Source of the DNA: Ilyonectria destructans
Taxonomy: Eukaryota > Ascomycota > Sordariomycetes > Hypocreales > Nectriaceae
Direction of reading: 5' to 3'
DNA: 64,000 bases
NCBI GenBank assembly: GCA_020740775.1
Contig: JAHEWK010000007.1
Location: 1,674,001 to 1,738,000, forward strand
A model generated the notes under the pieces. It was given only the letters and a program-made list of their open reading frames with translations. It ran no database searches and was not told where the DNA came from. Positions 59,839-64,000 of this stretch are shown piece by piece (within the stretch, counting starts at the first letter, position 1; every line of letters begins with the position of its first letter). A program made the translations under genes and the position numbers.

Positions 59839-61489
59839 TTAAAGCGTGAACAAGTTGGTGGCATCTCCGGAATCTCTCAGCTTGCGATTTGCCCTGCGCA
59901 GCATACCCTTCATGACAACGCATGTCACGACAGAGAGCAACGAGAATGCCATCATGAGAAGATTGGCCTTGATATACCGCGGTCCGTCGCTAGAGGGGAA
60001 GAAGTATGGGCTCCAGATATTTCCTAGCTGACTCAACAGGTTGATGATGGCTGTTGCGCACGCTCGCTTCTCTGCAGTTTGATTGAGCGTCGAGCTCGCC
60101 CAGCTAAAGACCATCGCGTTGGACGAAAAGCAACCGCAGATGTACAGGAAAGCTGCGGCATATCGGGCGGCATTGTTGATGGTGGCAACGGAGATGATAA
60201 AGCCGATGCAGGCTATGGCTTGTGGGACCGCAATGTGGTATCCTCGGTCCTGGCGTCGATCGCTGGACCACGCGGTGAGAAATGCCGTACCAGTAGCAAT
60301 CAGGTATGGCGGTGCCGTGAGGACGAGTGTGAGCGTAGTGTTGCCCAGGTTGAAGCCCTTGACAATCGTTGGGAAGAAGCTATTGAATCCGTAGGCGCTG
60401 TGGTTGGCAGTGAGCATGACCACCTAGGCGTAGTCTGTCAGTGGCCGTAGAAATAAAGGTGCGAGGTGCGAATCACTCACAAAGACCCAGGTGCGAATAT
60501 CCGTGACCGCCAACTTGAGGCCGTTCCAGACACTTGGATTCTCGGTAGGCAGTGACACACGGTCTCTCTCGATGCGCTCGACGGCGACTTTCTGTTCGGC
60601 ATCTGTCAGAAGCCACTTGGCGACGCCCGACTTCATGCCTGGGAAGTCGGGGAGAAAAACGAATGCAACCATTGCGGCCACGAAGCTGCCGGCGCCTTCA
60701 ATGATGAAGAGCCACTGCCAGCCGGCAATGCCCCGGGCCCCCTCGAGACCTGACAAGACCCCTGCAGCAATTAGGCCGGAGAAGGCGGTCGCGAGGAGAA
60801 CACCGGAATATAGAATAGCCGTTCTCAAGGCCAGCTCCTTGCGCGGGTACCAGCAGCTCAGAAGGTACATGGCACCGGGGAAGAATGGAGCCTCAGCAAT
60901 ACCAAGGAAGAAGCGGATCACAATGAGATGCTGGTAGTTTTTCGCAGCGGCAGTCGCGGCGGAAGCGCATGACCAGAGAGCTGTCCAGGCGGGAATGTAG
61001 AGAGAAGGCCGAGTTCGGGTAAGCATCATGTTGCTGTTTTATCGTTAGTGTGGAAGACGACAGTCGGAGAGGAAGCAAACCTGGGGAGTTGCATCAACAT
61101 GTAGCCCACGTTGAGAATCGACACAGCAACGTTGAACTGCGAGCCGACAAGTCCAAGATCCTCTTCAAATGTACTCAGGCGAGCTTGGCTATTATGGGGA
61201 TATGGTCAGTTTCCTTGAAATAATCGCTTTAGACCTGGTACACATACGCAATGTTGTTCCGGTCCAGATAGTTGAAGAGGTACAGGACCCAGACCATGGG
61301 CAACAGGGTAAAGTCGAGCTTCCTCACGAGGCTCTTCTCGTTGGCAAGCCACTCATCATCGGTCTTGTCAATTTGGGATTCCTTGGTCTTCAATTCAAAG
61401 CCATCCTCAGCACTGAGCTGATTGGTGTCGATGTGGTCGGCCGTGGCCTTCAGTGTGTCCTGATGGACAGCGAGCTGGTCTTTGGCCAT
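59839..61489 (-). CDS. MFS transporter, allantoate permease (Dal5)-like
   Basis: Four exons: 61,248-61,489; 61,081-61,188; 60,481-61,033; 59,839-60,423. They join in frame to 495 residues, the usual length. A hydrophilic N-terminus leads to FTLLPMVWVLYLFNYLDRNN (TM1 and the signature loop), NVGYMLMQLPSN, and the anion:cation symporter hallmark RFFLGIAEAPFFPGAMY with LSCWYPRKE. The second half has ANHSAYGFNSFFPTIVKGF and the final helices. The family moves organic anions such as allantoate, nicotinate-type vitamins and small peptides across the plasma membrane with protons; the actual substrate cannot be read from sequence. Start ATG 61,489 is the only good one. The intron 3' ends (ataatag, aaaacag, cctag) are regular. 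Confidence 0.93.
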
Positions 61490-61869
61490 TTCAAGATTGA
61501 ACGCAGGGATCGATAAAGAAGGATGAGGAAGAGAGAAGGGAGGTTGAGAGCAGCCTGGTCAAATGTGTTTGGGGAGCCGTGCCGGGTCACTTAAATGTCC
61601 TGATCGCCAGAGTTCAGAGCCGACACCCCAAGACTAAACAGTTCTCCTCCACGCCATGGACTGATTGATCCCCTACCCCGCACGCTGGGGCCAATTCCCC
61701 GGACTTGCGCGTGCTTTCGCCTTGTTGGGCTTGCAGAGGTTGGTTCTGGGCTCTGGCTGTGCCGTGGTCCCTGTTGACGCGGAGGCGACGAGGATGCAGA
61801 GTGGCCGAGACGTGCCGCAACCAACGAGATTACGGTGGACTTGTCCGCTCCGCGCTACCCCACGGGGCG

Positions 61870-62226
61870 CTAGCGGCTCTCCAACATTACGGAATGCTCC
61901 GTGGTATCATGACCAGAGTGAATTGGGTTCAGTAGCGATTCTATTGGACGTGGACTACTCCGTGATTTAGCTTCCGTTCTTCCTCGTACCATGCCCTCGA
62001 CCGCCATCGTGCGGGGGACGTGGGGAAGAGGTTGAAGCGGGAGGTTGCGTCGCCTCTCTGCTTGGCATTGCCGGCAGATGCATATGCCATTGTCTCCCTT
62101 CGCAATGTGGATTCGGATGACTTGCGCTTTGTAATGCCCTGAGAGCTCGTGACATGAAACGCAGCGAGAAGCATGACACCGGATCTCCACTGTGGTTCCC
62201 GGTGGTGCAGTGCGGACCATACGCAC
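61870..62226 (-). CDS. Possible small cysteine-rich protein, unassigned
   Basis: An open frame of 118 codons with a clustered Cys/His pattern in its first half (RCHASRCVSCHELSGH followed by KGDNGICICRQCQAERR). The spacing C-x4-C-x2-CH and C-x-C-x2-C could bind zinc. The rest is Arg/Pro-rich and may be the wrong frame or read past an intron. No family is recognised, and two other frames are open here as well, so this could be spurious. Confidence 0.3.
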   Translation of the reverse strand: MRMVRTAPPGTTVEIRCHASRCVSCHELSGHYKAQVIRIHIAKGDNGICICRQCQAERRRNLPLQPLPHVPRTMAVEGMVRGRTEAKSRSSPRPIESLLNPIHSGHDTTEHSVMLESR

Positions 62227-62299
62227 CTAACATTCTTGATTACGCTCTTTACAATTGATGGGCATTGACAAGATATCGAGAGAGACAATTTTGATGCGA

Positions 62300-62676
62300 G
62301 TATGGTAGACCTCTAGACCTCCAAGGTATGGCCCGGTTTAAAAATAAATATTGCTGTTCGCACACTCATTGCTACTCGCACACATAGCTACATCTTCAAG
62401 CTTGCTGATAATCATCTCTCATCTTAGTAATTTTTAGAAGACTAATTTTTAGAAGACTAATTCTTAGTATTTATGCCTTAATAACCTTTTATTTTATTTT
62501 ATTTATTTTTATTTTATTTACAAGCAAGGTCTAAGAATCCTAACGCGCATACTGGATACATTGGTTTGCTCTGAGGAAGAGGCTCGTGTACGCGAATAGC
62601 AATGTTTCGTATGCAAATAGCAATACTCTTAAAATACCCCTCGAGCCCCGCTGGACTTTTTTATCCATCTGCAAGA
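62300..62676. other. Low-complexity intergenic spacer
   Basis: It contains a duplicated agactaatttttagaagact segment near 62,430-62,465 and a T-rich tract with tattttattttatttattt near 62,490-62,520. The aconitase-family gene's 3'UTR must lie here. No gene is seen. Confidence 0.5.
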
Positions 62677-64000
62677 CTAAAATACCTGGCCTAATGTCAC
62701 TCGCTTGATGTAGTTGAGTGCACTCCCGGCTCTTAACCACTCAATCTGGTGCTCGTGATATGAGTGATTTAGCGTCGCAGTCCACTGCGAACCGTCCCTT
62801 GACACCACCACCATTGTGACTTGCTTCCCAGGTTGCAGTTCCCCATTGTCAACACCTAAAAGGCTAACAGTGTCACCCTCTTTGATCTTGTCGTAGTCCT
62901 CCAGATCATTGAAAGTCAGAGGCAGCATGCCTTGCTTTTTCAGATTCGTCTCATGGATGCGGGCGAAGCTCCTTGCAATCACGGCCACGCCACCTAAGAA
63001 CCGGGGCTCGAGCGCGGCGTGCTCTCGTGAACTGCCCTCGCCATAGTTGTTGTCTCCAATGATACACCATCGGCGCCCTTCACGCTGCAGGCTTTTGGCA
63101 GCTTGGGGTACAGGCTTGATCTCTCCGTCAATTGGGTCCAGGGCCTTGCCAATCATCTCGAGTGAGCTGGCGTCGGGCAGAAAGCTGTTGGTTGCGCCGA
63201 GAAGCATGTTGTTGCTGATGTTTTCCAAGTGACCGCGATACATGTACCAGGGACCGGCTGGGGAAATGTGATCTGTCGTACACTTGCCGCTGACTTTGAT
63301 CAAGATATCCATGTCGCTTGCCTTTCCATCCTCCCACGACTTGAAGGGTGTTAGGAGTTGCAATCGATCGCTGCTTGCATGGATGTCGACTGTCAGGGCA
63401 CTAGTGTCGGACAGAACCGGAGCCTGGAAGCGATCATCGCCAGGGGAGAAGGAAACGGGTAGTTCCCTAGACTTGGGAGGCGAGAAGCGGAACTCCGTTG
63501 TAGCTCCTGTGCCGTCGACGCTCACGCCGTCCGTGGTTGGGTCAAAGTTGAGATCTCCGTTAAAGGCAAACACAGTAGCGAGCTCGGGAGAGGTAACAAA
63601 CGAGTGTGTCGCGGGATTGCTATCGTGACGGCCAGTGAAGTTGCGGTTGAAGCTTGAAATGACCGAATTCCTCTCCGCTCCCGCGACATCGACGTCTTTT
63701 CGGTCCCATTGTCCGACACATGGCCCACATGAGTTGCTCAGCACAGTTGCCCCTGCTTGTCGTAGCGTCTCCAAGATGCCATTCTCCTCTGCTGTGGCCC
63801 TGATCTGCTCGCTTCCCGGGCTGACGAGAAAAGGCGTTTTGACCTTTTCCAGACCAGCGGCCTTGGCTTGGATGACGAGATCGCGGATCTTGTCGAGGTC
63901 CTCGTAGGAGCTATTTGTGCAGCTCCCAACCATGCTCACGCTTAGTTTGGAGGGCCACGAGCTTGCACTCATGTGTTCCTTGAATTGTGACAGCGGATGA
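62677..64000 (-). CDS. Aconitase-family hydratase, 3' part (gene continues past the window)
   Basis: The frame is open from the right edge to the stop at 62,677, about 440 visible residues including FKEH upstream of an internal Met. All core features are present: the first cluster cysteine in GSCTNSSYEDL, the other two in SNSCGPCVGQW, the catalytic stretch NRNFTGRHD, the swivel-domain start KCTTDHISPAGPW, and GEGSSREHAALEPR, which in aconitase carries the active-site Ser and Arg. The family is mitochondrial; fungi have a main TCA aconitase and a second paralogue that acts on homocitrate in lysine synthesis. The diverged middle region and the end IKRVTLGQVF make me favour the paralogue, without certainty. 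The N-terminus and targeting peptide lie outside the window. Confidence 0.9.
   Translation of the reverse strand, partial: HPLSQFKEHMSASSWPSKLSVSMVGSCTNSSYEDLDKIRDLVIQAKAAGLEKVKTPFLVSPGSEQIRATAEENGILETLRQAGATVLSNSCGPCVGQWDRKDVDVAGAERNSVISSFNRNFTGRHDSNPATHSFVTSPELATVFAFNGDLNFDPTTDGVSVDGTGATTEFRFSPPKSRELPVSFSPGDDRFQAPVLSDTSALTVDIHASSDRLQLLTPFKSWEDGKASDMDILIKVSGKCTTDHISPAGPWYMYRGHLENISNNMLLGATNSFLPDASSLEMIGKALDPIDGEIKPVPQAAKSLQREGRRWCIIGDNNYGEGSSREHAALEPRFLGGVAVIARSFARIHETNLKKQGMLPLTFNDLEDYDKIKEGDTVSLLGVDNGELQPGKQVTMVVVSRDGSQWTATLNHSYHEHQIEWLRAGSALNYIKRVTLGQVF

Noticed and set aside
58815..59842. Open frames on both strands between the ZIP and MFS genes
   Set aside because: They overlap each other in several frames and none resembles a known protein. 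The region is better read as intergenic.
1..64000. CRISPR array, telomeric repeats, rRNA genes or a biosynthetic gene cluster
   Set aside because: I looked for regularly spaced direct repeats, TTAGGG-type runs, rRNA motifs and PKS/NRPS/terpene signatures and saw none.

Overview
The window comes from a filamentous ascomycete fungus (Pezizomycotina-type nuclear genome); I cannot place the class or genus. Three things support this: short GT-AG introns of about 45-67 bp with CTAAC-like branch points, gene families typical of moulds (a ZIP zinc transporter, an allantoate-permease-type MFS carrier, an aconitase paralogue), and a large block showing the mark of repeat-induced point mutation (RIP). 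The window has two very different halves.

Bases 1 to about 48,430 form an extremely AT-rich isochore with no usable open reading frame. CpA and TpG dinucleotides are almost absent, as expected when RIP turns CpA into TpA on both strands. Decayed transposons can still be recognised by conceptual translation: Ty3/gypsy pol on both strands (around 3.3, 6.4 and 36-37.6 kb), Ty1/copia pol (around 6.6-7.1 kb, minus) and a Tad1-like LINE (about 38-42.7 kb, plus). There is also a 3.4-4 kb element X in two inverted copies.

Nested in that debris are short retroposon-like families that I define here. E1 is about 1,025 bp when full length and has 11 copies; it keeps a fixed 3' end, is truncated at the 5' side, and has target-site duplications (TSDs) of 11-18 bp at most copies. 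E2 is a tRNA-headed SINE of about 450 bp with a perfect 21-bp TSD. Y is 576 bp, mostly spared by RIP, and carries a long hairpin. E3 and E4 are small dispersed repeats of about 220-230 bp. Some E1 copies and one Y copy keep normal CA/TG content inside mutated hosts, so they arrived late or escaped RIP. Empty-site counterparts of two insertions can be read inside the same window.

From about 48.43 kb to the end the composition becomes normal and genes appear. In order these are a DJ-1/PfpI-family gene (plus), a remnant of a short-chain dehydrogenase (minus), a decayed DEAH-box RNA helicase 3' half whose in-frame stops all sit where TGG-to-TAG changes are expected (minus), a small gene with a 5'UTR intron and an acidic tail (plus), a six-exon ZIP transporter (minus), a four-exon MFS carrier (minus), a possible cysteine-rich small ORF (minus), and the 3' part of an aconitase-family gene running off the right edge (minus). 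Two arrays of a 23-bp hairpin repeat, in opposite orientation, bracket the helicase relic and the small gene.

The genes do not form an evident pathway or secondary-metabolite cluster. The picture is a gene-poor border next to a transposon graveyard, with gene relics closest to the boundary and intact housekeeping or transport genes further away.
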